This document shows, in pieces, positions 35,442-43,820 of a DNA stretch of 64,000 nucleotides. The notes under the pieces are model-generated. The model was not told the origin of the DNA. It worked only from the letters and a program-made list of their open reading frames with translations, and made no database searches. The translations under genes were made by a program, and so were the position numbers. The stretch is from CBDFLS01 sp965249185 (GTDB lineage Bacteria > Chloroflexota > Dehalococcoidia > Lucifugimonadales > Australimonadaceae). The first letter of the stretch is position 1. Each line of letters starts with the position of its first letter. The stretch covers positions 372,001-436,000 of the forward strand of contig CBDFLS010000001.1 in NCBI GenBank assembly GCA_965249185.1, written 5' to 3'.

Positions 35442-36302
35442 TCAAGCTGCGAGTAATCCTGCATAGAATCTTTGTTGAAAGGCCGCAGGTGACAGGAATC
35501 CCAGCCTGGCCTGGCGGCGCTGCCTGTTATAGAAGATCTCGATATATTCTGTAATATCTCGAATTGCTTCCTGTCTACTTTGATAATGACGGTGATGGAC
35601 TAGCTCCTGCTTGAGTGTTCCCCAGAAGCTCTCCATCGGCGCATTATCAAAACAGTTCCCTTTCCCGCTCATGGATGATCTCAGGCCAGAGCGCTCCATA
35701 AGATTTCTGTACTCCTGGGAGCAATACTGAGAGCCCCGGTCAGAGTGATGCATCAGTCCCCTCGCGGGGCGTTTGGCTCTCAGCGCCCGGAATAGAGACT
35801 GACTAACCAGATTCCTGGTCATCCGCTCTCCCATGGCATAGCCCACGAGCTCTCCGGTGAACAGGTCCTTGTGGCCCGCCAGGTATAGCCAGCCTTCATC
35901 AGTCGGTATATAGGTGATGTCACTCACCCACACGGCGTTGGGCTGACTGACCTTGAACTGCTGGCCCAACAAGTTATCCGCAACTGGCAGTCTGTGCGCG
36001 GAGTTAGTGGTAGTCTTGAATCTCCTCTTCTGTTTACAGCGTATGCCGAGCTTTTGCCGGATCCGCTTGATCCGGCAAACACCCACCCGAACGCCATGCT
36101 CCGCCAGATCGCGCTGTAACCGTTCCGGGCCATAGGTCTGTCTATTCCGCTGGTGGGCCGCCATTATCTCCAGCTCCAGCCGCACTTCCTCCTGTGCCCG
36201 CTTGGACAGCGGCCGGTCCACCCACGCATAGTAGCCGCTGGCCGATACATTCATAATCCGTCGCATCATCCGGACTGGATACTTGAGCCGCAACTCATTC
36301 AT
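35442..36302 (-). CDS. IS150-like transposase OrfB
   Basis: A 286-aa integrase-core transposase with YGPERLQRDLAEHGV, VWVSDITYIPT, MHHSDRGSQYCS and NAPMESFWGTLKQE, followed by FYNRQRRQARLGFLSP. The D, D and E residues are all present. It overlaps OrfA by four bases. An A-rich heptamer on the coding strand (36347-36353) could support the -1 frameshift usual in this family. Confidence 0.92.
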   Translation of the reverse strand: MNELRLKYPVRMMRRIMNVSASGYYAWVDRPLSKRAQEEVRLELEIMAAHQRNRQTYGPERLQRDLAEHGVRVGVCRIKRIRQKLGIRCKQKRRFKTTTNSAHRLPVADNLLGQQFKVSQPNAVWVSDITYIPTDEGWLYLAGHKDLFTGELVGYAMGERMTRNLVSQSLFRALRAKRPARGLMHHSDRGSQYCSQEYRNLMERSGLRSSMSGKGNCFDNAPMESFWGTLKQELVHHRHYQSRQEAIRDITEYIEIFYNRQRRQARLGFLSPAAFQQRFYAGLLAA

Positions 36303-36616
36303 CGCCGCGTACCGGGCAGCGACTCCTTGGCAAAGTACGCGGCCGCTTTTTTTAGTATGTCCCGCTCCATCTTCACTTCCGCCAGTTCCTTCTTAGTCCG
36401 GGCCAAATCCATCTCTACTTCAGTCAAGGGCCTGTACGTCTTGCCGACATCTCCCAGTTTGCCGGCCCTTTGTGCCTTCACCCAGTACCCTAACGTCGAT
36501 GGCGCCAGGGACAACCGGCGGGCTGCCTCCGGCAATGATAGCCTCTCTTCCGTTACCAGCTTCACTGCTTCCTGGCGGAATTCCCTCGTGTATCTTCCTT
36601 GAGGGACACCTTTCAT
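36299..36616 (-). CDS. IS150-like transposase OrfA
   Basis: A 105-aa HTH protein: YTREFRQEAVKLV, LSLPEAARRLSLAPSTLGYWV, and a C-terminal leucine-zipper-like helix (VEMDLARTKKELAEVKMERDI). It provides DNA binding for the transposase and is intact. Confidence 0.9.
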   Translation of the reverse strand: MKGVPQGRYTREFRQEAVKLVTEERLSLPEAARRLSLAPSTLGYWVKAQRAGKLGDVGKTYRPLTEVEMDLARTKKELAEVKMERDILKKAAAYFAKESLPGTRR

Positions 36617-36659
36617 ACTGACACCTCCGTCGCTCTATCTTATCCGACTTTGGTGTCCG

Positions 36660-37166
36660 TTTTTCCCATCCTATCTCACTTCCTCAAAGTCGTTGTCGGG
36701 GAGGCTTCGCACGTCCGCGACTCCCTGCGTCAATTTGCTCGATTGGAGGGACATATCGTGATTGACTGTCATACCTTCACCCGATATCAATTAGGAACCA
36801 CGCTGAACGGGGTTCCGCTTAGCTACTGATAGGGGTCGATAGGCCAGGCAGTGCCTCAAGCCACCCTTGGCCGCGCCAAGAACATTATACACTAGGGGTT
36901 GTGGTGACGATCGTGAAAAGCACAGCCGCTGGTTAAATAAAGATAGATCCGTCTTAAAAGCCCTTGGCCTCTTGAACAAGAACCGATGGTTACCGCTTTT
37001 GCGTTGCAACGGCCCGATGGAAGCAAAGGCCGCCGCAAGGGAAGTGCAACAAAGATTAGGCTACAAGTGCCAAACCTATGTTGTTTTCCTGTCTTTGTTA
37101 ACGATAGAATGGCAACACAACAGGATGCGTTACCTGATAAGAGCGGCGTGGCAGGAGGGTTAGGAG
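36660..37166. other. No supported gene; leader region of the recombinase
   Basis: Only short frames are present. One of 98 codons (36867-37163) runs up to the recombinase start but has no known family or clear ribosome binding site. GGAGGGTTAGGAG immediately precedes the recombinase TTG start. Confidence 0.4.
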
Positions 37167-38666
37167 TTGGATACACCTAAGTCGGTTGGAATCTGGATCA
37201 GGGTCTCGACAGAAGACCAAGCGCGCGGCGACAGCCCGGAGCATCACGAGAAGCGCGCCCGATTCTACGCTGAGTCCAAAGACTGGAACGTACGGGAGGT
37301 CTATCACCTCGAAGCCCTGAGCGGCAAGTCTGTGATGGGCTACTCAGAGACCCAGCGCATGATGCAGGACATCCGGGATGGGCGTATTACTGCGCTCATC
37401 TTCTCAAAGCTCGCCCGTCTTGCTCGAAACACCAGAGAGCTCTTGGAGTTCGCCGAGTTCTTCAGTGATCATGATGCTGACTTGGTTTCCCTCCAGGAGT
37501 CCATCGACACCTCTACGCCTGCTGGACGACTTTTCTACACCATGATCGCTGCCATGGCCCAGTGGGAGCGAGAGGAGATTGCAGAGCGCGTAGCGACCTC
37601 AGTTCCCATCAGGGCGAAGCTCGGCAAACCCTTGGGTGGGGCAGCGCCCTTTGGCTATCAGTGGGAGGATAGCAAGCTCGTGCCAGACCCTACTGAGGCC
37701 CCAGTCCGCAAGTGGATGTACGATCTGTTCTTGGAGCACCGACGCAAGAAGACCGTGGCCCGTCTCCTCAACGAGGCTGGTCATCGGACAAGGAAGGGCT
37801 CTGGATTCTCAGACACTACTATCGAAAGACTTCTGCGTGACTCCACAGCCAAGGGAATTCGCAGGGCAAACTACACAAAGAGCTTAGGCGAAAACAAGAG
37901 ATGGGTGTTCAAGCCTCAACAAGATTGGGTACTTACGCCAGTGGAACCTATTGTGTCAGAGGACCTCTGGAATCAGTGCAACTCGATTCTAGATGAGCAA
38001 CGCAGCAAGAACCGGCCTCCTGCCCGAAAGACCGTGCATCTTTTTAGCGGCGTCGCCTATTGCCACTGCGACCAAAAGATGTACGTCCCCTCCAACTCAC
38101 CCAAGTACACCTGCTCTAAGTGCCGAAACAGAATCACGCTTGAGGATTTAGAGGGCGTTTTTCAGCACCAGCTCAAGAATTTCTTCCTGTCCCCCTCAGA
38201 AGTCAGCACCTATCTGGGCAGAGCTGATGAGGTTATTGGAGAGAAGGAAGATCTCCTGCGATCCCTCACCGAGGAGCAGAAGCGCATCCGTCAGGAGATG
38301 GAGAAGGTGTACCGGTTGTATTTAGATGACCAGATTACGCCCCAGGGCTTCGGGGAACGATACAAGCCTTTGGAAGAGAGAGTGGGGCAAATCGAAGACC
38401 AGCTTCCCCAACTCCAAGCTGAGATTGACTTCTTGAAAGTTCAGTACCTGTCTAGCGATCAAATAATGACAGAGGCTCAGGACCTCTATTCCCGATGGGA
38501 CGACCTCAGCCCAGAAGAGAAGCGCAGAATCGTTGAAAGCATCACCGAACGGATCATTGTTGGCGAAGGTGACGTTACCATTCACCTAGCCTACTTACCC
38601 TCCACCTCCGAAACGATGGCAGAAGGGCAACGCAATTTCAGGGGTTCATGGCGCCCACCAGCATGA
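37167..38666 (+). CDS. Large serine recombinase (integrase of the comM island)
   Basis: A 499-aa protein. The catalytic resolvase domain (1-150) has IWIRVSTEDQ with nucleophile Ser14, and FSKLARLARNTREL. A recombinase domain follows (about 155-290, KPLGGAAPFGYQW). The zinc ribbon (about 300-330) shows CHCDQ and CSKCRN. The coiled coil with a long tail extends to the end. It integrates and, with a directionality factor, excises the island. TTG 37167 follows GGAGGGTTAGGAG. The attR core (38639-38640) lies within the last codons, so the final eight residues after Phe491 (RGSWRPPA) are encoded by comM DNA. In the circular form the frame continues as TPALPFCHV into the HTH gene. Confidence 0.93.
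   Translation: MDTPKSVGIWIRVSTEDQARGDSPEHHEKRARFYAESKDWNVREVYHLEALSGKSVMGYSETQRMMQDIRDGRITALIFSKLARLARNTRELLEFAEFFSDHDADLVSLQESIDTSTPAGRLFYTMIAAMAQWEREEIAERVATSVPIRAKLGKPLGGAAPFGYQWEDSKLVPDPTEAPVRKWMYDLFLEHRRKKTVARLLNEAGHRTRKGSGFSDTTIERLLRDSTAKGIRRANYTKSLGENKRWVFKPQQDWVLTPVEPIVSEDLWNQCNSILDEQRSKNRPPARKTVHLFSGVAYCHCDQKMYVPSNSPKYTCSKCRNRITLEDLEGVFQHQLKNFFLSPSEVSTYLGRADEVIGEKEDLLRSLTEEQKRIRQEMEKVYRLYLDDQITPQGFGERYKPLEERVGQIEDQLPQLQAEIDFLKVQYLSSDQIMTEAQDLYSRWDDLSPEEKRRIVESITERIIVGEGDVTIHLAYLPSTSETMAEGQRNFRGSWRPPA
38626..38650. other. attR of the comM island
   Basis: Element arm GGCAACGCAATTT, core CA (38639-38640), then comM sequence GGGGTTCATGGCGCC. Paired with attL it reconstructs attP with 9-bp perfect inverted arms and an attB encoding comM residues AMNPCFCGN. 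Confidence 0.85.
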
Positions 38667-39690
38667 AATTGGCCGGGTAGATGACCGTTCCGTGGGCGCG
38701 GCTGATAGTCACCACCTTGTCCTCCAGGGGCTGACGGAGCACCTCCAGGACCTGGGGGCCGAACTCCGGCAGCTCATCAAGGAAGAGCACCCCCCGATGG
38801 CTGAGGGTGATCTCGCCGGGTCTGGGAATCCGTCCACCCCCCACCAGGCCGGCGTTGGAGATGGTGTAATGGGGCGACCTGAAGGGACGGAGCGCCATGA
38901 GGGGCGTATTAGCCGGCAGCAGGCCGCTGATGCTGTACACCTTGGTGGCCTCCAACGCCTCATCGGGGCTCATGGGCGGCAGGATCGATGGCAGCGAGCG
39001 CGCCAGCAGTGTCTTGCCACTGCCCGGCGGACCGCTCATGAGCAGGTTGTGCGCCCCGGCTGCCGCCACCTCTAGCGCCCGCTTGGCATGCTCCTGGCCA
39101 CGGATCTCGGCCAGGTCCACGCCTCCGGTCGCGACGGGCGCCGCCGCGCCATGCTCGGACCGCTGGAAGGGAGCGATGGGAGCGCCGCCCCGGAAGTGGC
39201 CGAGGAGCTGCGCCAGCGAGTCGACGGACAGCACCGTCATCCCGGCCAGGAGGCTCGCCTCCTCGGCGTTCACCGAGGGCACCATCGCGGTGGTGAACCC
39301 CCGCTCACGGGCCAGGCCGACCATGGGCAGCACGCCGTCGGTGTGGCGCACCTGGCCTTCCAAAGAGAGCTCGCCCAGGACTACCGTGCCGGTGAGGTCC
39401 GCCTCCACCTGCCCGCTGCTGCAGAGGATGCCCACGGCGATGGGCAGGTCGTACGAGGGCCCCTCCTTCTTGATGTCGGCGGGGGCCAGGTTCACGGTGA
39501 TGCGGCGCATGGGAAACTCGCATCCGGAGTTGCGCACCGCCGCCCGCACCCGCTCCCGCGACTCCTGAACGGCCGTGTCCGGCAGGCCGACGACGGTGAA
39601 GGCCGGCAGACCGGAGGCGATGTCCACCTCGACCTCGACGATGACGCCGTCCATACCGATGAGCGCGCAGGTGTTGACTTTGGTGAGCAT
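38641..39690 (-). pseudogene. comM: ComM/YifB Mg-chelatase-like ATPase, N-terminal part
   Basis: Residues 1-350 of ComM: the N-terminal ChlI-type domain (VEVDIASGLPAFTVVGLPD, FPMRRITVNLAPADIKKEG), then the AAA+ domain with Walker A GPPGSGKTLLARSLP, Walker B GVLFLDELPEF and the segment PANFMLVGAMNP. It stops at the island junction; the remainder lies at 2777-3245. ATG 39690 is the usual family start (MLTKVNTCALIG). Without the rest of the ATPase and C-terminal domains it is unlikely to work, so integration should knock out the gene until excision. Confidence 0.92.
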
Positions 39691-39838
39691 ATTCGGTTTC
39701 TGTAGCCGAGGCGGGGATATCATGCCAGGGTGCGCGCCTTGAATGCAAACGGCGGATGACGCGCTCCACCGCTTATCGTTCGCGGCAGTCCGCCGAGGAC
39801 CACCAGCCCCTGAGCGTGCCCCTTCCGCAGCCAGGCGT

Positions 39839-41581
39839 CTAAAGCGAGGCCACCAGCTCCGAGGTCAGGGCGGCGGCGGCGGTGATGGGCCCCAACCGAT
39901 GGGCGCCGTTCCCCAAATGGACAGCCGCCGCCGGAGAGGCAGGCCCCGCCTCTTCCACCAGGCCCGCCACATCCAGGAGGATACGCCGGGACCCCAGGCG
40001 CGTCAGAGCGGCCCTCGCCAGAGCGCGCACATGCGGACTGCCCGCGGCGCCCTCCAACGTCACGCGCAAGGGCGGCGCCAGATAGTCCGCCACGGCCTGG
40101 CCGTACCCCGCCGAGAAGACGCCGTATTTCCGGTAGTCCTCGGCAAAGGCCTGCAGCGCCCAGTGGGCCTCCTCCAGGTGCTTCTGCTCTCCCGATAGGT
40201 CGGCCAAGCGCATGAAAAAGAGAGCGGCGGCGGCGTTTTCGTTCACCAGAGTAAGCCGGAACCGCAAGTTCGCCAGGTCCTCTCCCACGATGTCGTAGAA
40301 GCCTCCGCCAGGATTGCGGTGCCGTCCGGCGATCCACTCCGCCAACTCCTCGGCCCGCCGCAGGTAGCTGGCCTCGCCGGCAACGCAAAAGGCGTCCAGC
40401 AGCGCCGCGCCCGTGTGCACGGCGTCGGTCAGCAAGCCCGGCGCGTGGGGCTCGCCATCGTAGTAGTGGTACATGCCGCCGCCGGGGGCGCGGCAACGCT
40501 CCCAGAGCAGCTCCAGGGCCTTGAGCGCCCGTTCTTTGCAATCGGGCCTTCCCAGCACCCACCACGCATCCAAGTACGCGGAGATGGCCTGGGCGTTGGC
40601 ATCGGTGTAGACGCAGTCGTCGATGATGGCGAACATCTCGTCCGGGCCCGTCGGAGCCTGGCCGGGCGACCACGCTCCGGTCCGCACGTAGTCCTGACAG
40701 CCGTAGAAGGCAACGCCGGCGGGGTCCGAGAGGGTGGCGTCCAGGTACTCGATAAGCTGCTCGGCCACGCGCCGGAAGTCCGGGCGCTCCGTGAGCAGGT
40801 ACGAGTGGAGATAGTTGCGCAGCAGGCCGGCGTGGTCGGCCAGAAGCTTCTCGTGGTGGGGCTCGCTCCAGTCCGGCTTGGAGGAATAGCGGAAGAACCC
40901 GCCGTCCTTCTCGTCGTAGAGCCCGCCCTTACGCATCCGGTCGAGGGTGAGCGCCACATGGGCCAGAAAGAGGGGGTCGCCGGTGGTCCGGAAGCGGTGC
41001 AGCAGGAGGTCCGTCGCCTCCACGTGGGGGAACTTGTGGTCGTGGCCGTACCCCCCGTGGACCTGATCGGCCAGGCCGAGCAGCACGCCCGAGACCTCAG
41101 CCACGATGGAAGCGTCCGGCTCGGCCTGAGTACGGGCGGCGCTCTCTTTCCCGAACGCCTTCCCGGCCGCCTGGGCCGCCTCCTCCTCAAGCTGGGCCCG
41201 CCGCTCCTGGTACACCTGATGGACCCGGGCCAGCACGTCGCCGAACTGCTCCGGCGGCTGATAGTTCACGCTCACCAGGTGGCCTCCCTGGGGAGTCAAG
41301 AAGGCGGTGGTGGGCCAGCCGTCCTGGTTGTAGCGGACGTTGATGTCGGGCCGCTGGGCGTCCTCCACGCGGACCGGAATGAAATAGGCGTTCAGCAGCG
41401 TAATGACCTCGTCGTCTGAAAACGAGGTCTCGTCCATGAGCTGGCAGAAGTAGCACCAGAAGGCCGTGAGGAACATCGCCACGGGCTTGTCCTGCTCCCG
41501 GGCCTCCCCGAACGCCTCGGACCCCCACTCACGCCAGTGGACCAGGTGTGCCCTGTTCGGCTTTGGTGCGAACCGGAACAT
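39839..41581 (-). CDS. YyaL/SPATA20-type thioredoxin-domain protein (DUF255)
   Basis: A 580-aa protein. An N-terminal thioredoxin-like domain has the redox motif in FWCYFCQLMD, with FIPVRVEDAQRPDI and GWPTTAFLTP. A long alpha/alpha-barrel domain follows (GGYGHDHKFPH, GGGMYHYYDGE, GGFYDIVGEDL). The family normally runs to 650-700 aa, so this is somewhat short at the C-terminus. Its role in bacteria is not well defined; cellobiose epimerase-like folds are related. It lies upstream of comM on the same strand. Confidence 0.85.
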   Translation of the reverse strand: MFRFAPKPNRAHLVHWREWGSEAFGEAREQDKPVAMFLTAFWCYFCQLMDETSFSDDEVITLLNAYFIPVRVEDAQRPDINVRYNQDGWPTTAFLTPQGGHLVSVNYQPPEQFGDVLARVHQVYQERRAQLEEEAAQAAGKAFGKESAARTQAEPDASIVAEVSGVLLGLADQVHGGYGHDHKFPHVEATDLLLHRFRTTGDPLFLAHVALTLDRMRKGGLYDEKDGGFFRYSSKPDWSEPHHEKLLADHAGLLRNYLHSYLLTERPDFRRVAEQLIEYLDATLSDPAGVAFYGCQDYVRTGAWSPGQAPTGPDEMFAIIDDCVYTDANAQAISAYLDAWWVLGRPDCKERALKALELLWERCRAPGGGMYHYYDGEPHAPGLLTDAVHTGAALLDAFCVAGEASYLRRAEELAEWIAGRHRNPGGGFYDIVGEDLANLRFRLTLVNENAAAALFFMRLADLSGEQKHLEEAHWALQAFAEDYRKYGVFSAGYGQAVADYLAPPLRVTLEGAAGSPHVRALARAALTRLGSRRILLDVAGLVEEAGPASPAAAVHLGNGAHRLGPITAAAALTSELVASL

Positions 41582-41616
41582 GCGCCCTCGCGGGGTTTCA
41601 ACGGCGATAGGGACGC

Positions 41617-42282
41617 TCAGGCGTCGGCTTCGGGCGGCGTACCCAGGACCTTGCGCAGGAACCCGATGCCCAGGTCGATACCGCGCTGGTCTATGGAGTG
41701 GCCCAGGTTCGGCAAGATGTGGCCCTCGTTGGGGACCTTCAGCTCGGTGAACAGTGCGTTTGCCTCTTTGGTCGCTTCATGGGGCAAAAGGCGGTCGTCG
41801 GCGCCGTGGATGAGACAGATGGACGGTCTGCTGGCCATCTCCTCCTTGAGCTTATCGGCAGCCATGAGCAGCCCGCTATACCCCAGCACTCCCGCGAGAG
41901 GCGCCGGGCGCCGCAGCGCCACGTGGAGGGCCAAGATGGTGCCCTGGGAGAAGCCGAGTAGCACGCACCGGGATGGCTCCAGCCGGTGGTGGGCCAGCAC
42001 CTGGTCGACGTAGGCGTTGACGGACTCGGCCGCCCGGTAGAGCCCATCGGTCTTGGACAGGTCGTCGCTGATGGAGTACCACTGAAAGCCGGAGGGAGCT
42101 TTGTCGTAGGGATCGGGAGCATTGGGCGAGTAGAAGAAGGTGTTTGGCAAAGGACCGGCGAAGAGGCCGGCCAGGCTGATCAGGTCATCGCCGTTGGCGC
42201 CGAGGCCGTGCAGCATGATCATGACTGAGTCGGCCGGGAGTCCAGACCTGGAGGACCGGCTGGGGCCGGTAAGCGTGGGCAC
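41617..42282 (-). CDS. Phospholipase/carboxylesterase-type serine hydrolase
   Basis: A protein of about 221 aa with a YpfH/acyl-protein-thioesterase-like fold: oxyanion region IMLHGLGANGDDL, nucleophile GFSQG in CVLLGFSQGTILAL, Asp in IHGADDRLLP, and His in PNLGHSID. All triad residues are present. It should cleave short-chain esters. The frame is open much further upstream, but GTG 42282 follows AGGAGCCTCCC and gives the normal length. It is divergent from the DtxR-family gene, with the tandem repeat between them. Confidence 0.85.
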   Translation of the reverse strand: MPTLTGPSRSSRSGLPADSVMIMLHGLGANGDDLISLAGLFAGPLPNTFFYSPNAPDPYDKAPSGFQWYSISDDLSKTDGLYRAAESVNAYVDQVLAHHRLEPSRCVLLGFSQGTILALHVALRRPAPLAGVLGYSGLLMAADKLKEEMASRPSICLIHGADDRLLPHEATKEANALFTELKVPNEGHILPNLGHSIDQRGIDLGIGFLRKVLGTPPEADA

Positions 42283-42397
42283 GGGAGGCTCCTGGTTGCG
42301 AGGGGATGCCGGTGTGGAAGTGTAGCACACGGCCGTCGCATGGTCGCACGAGGGTGGCGCGGCATGCCATAATGGGGCCGTGCCCACCGGCACCCGG

Positions 42398-42433
42398 TTT
42401 AGGATAGGACGCCAGTTTAGGATAGGACGACAG
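42398..42433. promoter_or_regulatory. Tandem 18-bp repeat upstream of the DtxR-family gene
   Basis: TTTAGGATAGGACGCCAG and TTTAGGATAGGACGACAG are adjacent and differ at one base. They end 11 bases before the DtxR-family ATG. The TTAGG-TAGG core resembles half of an IdeR/DtxR-type box, which suggests metal-dependent autoregulation. This is inference. Confidence 0.55.
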
Positions 42434-42444
42434 AAAGGTGAAGG

Positions 42445-43218
42445 ATGGCCGCTTCCCAGAGCGTGAAGCCACGACAGCGGGGAGGGCAGCCCAAAGCCTC
42501 CGGCGCCAGCGCCCCGCAGGCGCAGAGCCGGCTCTCCAGGGCCGCCGAGAACTACCTCCTGTCCCTCGCAATCCTCTGGGAGGACGGCGTAGCCCCCCAC
42601 GTCGGCCAGCTCGCCACCTACCTCCGACACATTCCGCCCGAGGAGGAGGTGGGCACTACCCTGGCATCGGTGTCCGGCATGGTGCACCGGCTAGCCAAGG
42701 AGGGCTTGATGACGATCGATAAGAACAAAGAGGTCCACCTCACCGAGGAGGGCCGCAAGCGGGCGCTTCACATCGTAAGGCGCCACCGGCTGTCCGAGCG
42801 GCTGCTCGTGGACCTGCTCGACGTGCCATTGGAGCGTGCCGAGATAGAGGCTCACCAGCTAGAACACAGCGTTTCGCCGAAGCTGCTGACCCGCCTGGAG
42901 GAGAAGCTGGGATATCCGGACACCTGCCCCTTCGGCCGTCCCATTTACCCCCAGGATGATCCGGGCACCTGGAAAGCGCCTGCCGATCTGCTCAAGCTCG
43001 ACCAGGCCAAGAACGGCAAGGAGTATGTGGTGGCACGGATCCCGGACGAGGACTACACGCTGCTCTGCTTCCTGGTGAAGAACCGGATCCTCCCGAACGA
43101 GACGGTGCGGGTCCAGGAGAACGCGCCATATCGCGGCGTGGTGGACCTGGAGCTGGGCGGGAGCAGCGTGTCCATCGGCCGGGCGGTGGCCGCCAGGATC
43201 CGCGTGCGGCCGGTCTGA
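42445..43218 (+). CDS. DtxR/MntR-family metal-dependent regulator
   Basis: A 257-aa protein. After a basic 30-residue extension, the winged HTH reads AENYLLSLAILWEDG, ASVSGMVHRLAKEGLMTIDKNKEVHLTEEG. The metal-binding and dimerisation domain follows with RHRLSERLLVDLLDVP, EAHQLEHSVS and DTCPFGRPI (Glu, His and Cys ligands as in DtxR). A C-terminal FeoA/SH3-like domain ends the protein. It represses iron or manganese uptake genes when metal is abundant. Its own upstream repeat may be its operator. Confidence 0.88.
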   Translation: MAASQSVKPRQRGGQPKASGASAPQAQSRLSRAAENYLLSLAILWEDGVAPHVGQLATYLRHIPPEEEVGTTLASVSGMVHRLAKEGLMTIDKNKEVHLTEEGRKRALHIVRRHRLSERLLVDLLDVPLERAEIEAHQLEHSVSPKLLTRLEEKLGYPDTCPFGRPIYPQDDPGTWKAPADLLKLDQAKNGKEYVVARIPDEDYTLLCFLVKNRILPNETVRVQENAPYRGVVDLELGGSSVSIGRAVAARIRVRPV

Positions 43219-43231
43219 GCCCGCGCGCCCT

Positions 43232-43795
43232 CTACCTCTCCTGCTTTTGCAGCTCGATGGCGGGCGGTTGGCCCCCCTCCATCGCATCGAACAGGCTTGA
43301 CAGAATGAGAACTCTCCAGACAGAGGACACGGGCACCAGGCTCGCCAGCAGCGCATCCATAGTCCCGCCTGGTGGAGCGCTCTCCTTCTGGTAGAACTCG
43401 TCGAATAGCGCTGCCCCTTCAGCCCGCACCGCGGAGTCCCCACCCCGGCTCCATGCAGCGAACACCCGCCTCGCCTCCAAGAAAACGATCGGCTCCTTGT
43501 CCTCCGTCACGACGCCAAGGTTGGGGAAAAACCGTTCTTCGTGACCGTTGGTGTTGTCCATGGTAACGAGTATGTAGCTAACCGGGGCAGCGCCGGTCTT
43601 GCGCCGGTGCTCCTCGACCCTCTGAACCATCTCGTTGTCAGGAGGAGCGAGCACCGTGTAGGTGAACCGGGTCCCTTTGCTTTCGTACACGTAGGTATCG
43701 GACTCGTGCTCGTCGGGGGCCGCCGCGCCACACGCCTGCGCCACGACAGCCACCACGAGAGCCAAGGGGACCACCCACGCCCCGTTCACGCGCAC
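43232..43795 (-). CDS. Putative lipoprotein of unknown function
   Basis: A 187-aa protein with a signal sequence (WVVPLALVVAVVAQACG) that ends in a Cys compatible with a lipobox, though AQAC is not the classical LxGC. The mature part has FTYTVLAPPDNEMVQRVEE and a beta-rich middle with ILVTMDNTNG. No family is recognised. It converges with the DtxR-family gene and starts 25 bases after the luciferase-like gene ends on the same strand. Confidence 0.6.
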   Translation of the reverse strand: MRVNGAWVVPLALVVAVVAQACGAAAPDEHESDTYVYESKGTRFTYTVLAPPDNEMVQRVEEHRRKTGAAPVSYILVTMDNTNGHEERFFPNLGVVTEDKEPIVFLEARRVFAAWSRGGDSAVRAEGAALFDEFYQKESAPPGGTMDALLASLVPVSSVWRVLILSSLFDAMEGGQPPAIELQKQER

Positions 43796-43820
43796 AAAGC
43801 CCCCCTCCCCGGACTGGAGA

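Larger units (their letters stand above)
35427..36659 (-). mobile_element. IS3-family (IS150-like) insertion sequence
   Basis: Ends TGGACACCAAAC and CGGACACCAAAG are inverted relative to each other. No direct repeat is evident, which fits a deletion of neighbouring DNA next to the left end, where the nucleotidyltransferase gene is cut. Confidence 0.85.
3248..38638. mobile_element. Large-serine-recombinase island inserted in comM (35.4 kb)
   Basis: The island is bounded by attL (core 3246-3247) and attR (core 38639-38640) and separates the two halves of comM. It carries its own recombinase at the right end and an HTH regulator at the left end. Its composition is visibly more AT-rich and heterogeneous than the flanks. 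It holds four IS1380-type copies, two IS1595-type copies, one IS630, one IS150-like element, and one IS3-type element plus a fragment. No conjugation or capsid genes are seen. An internal attL-like site at 27563 suggests it may combine two related elements. Confidence 0.88.

Noticed and set aside
36867..37163. 98-codon frame upstream of the recombinase, considered as a directionality factor
   Set aside because: No HTH or known fold is visible and codons look random; position alone is not enough.
3248..38638. Prophage interpretation of the comM island
   Set aside because: No capsid, terminase, portal, tail or lysis gene is present; only a recombinase and HTH regulators resemble phage functions.
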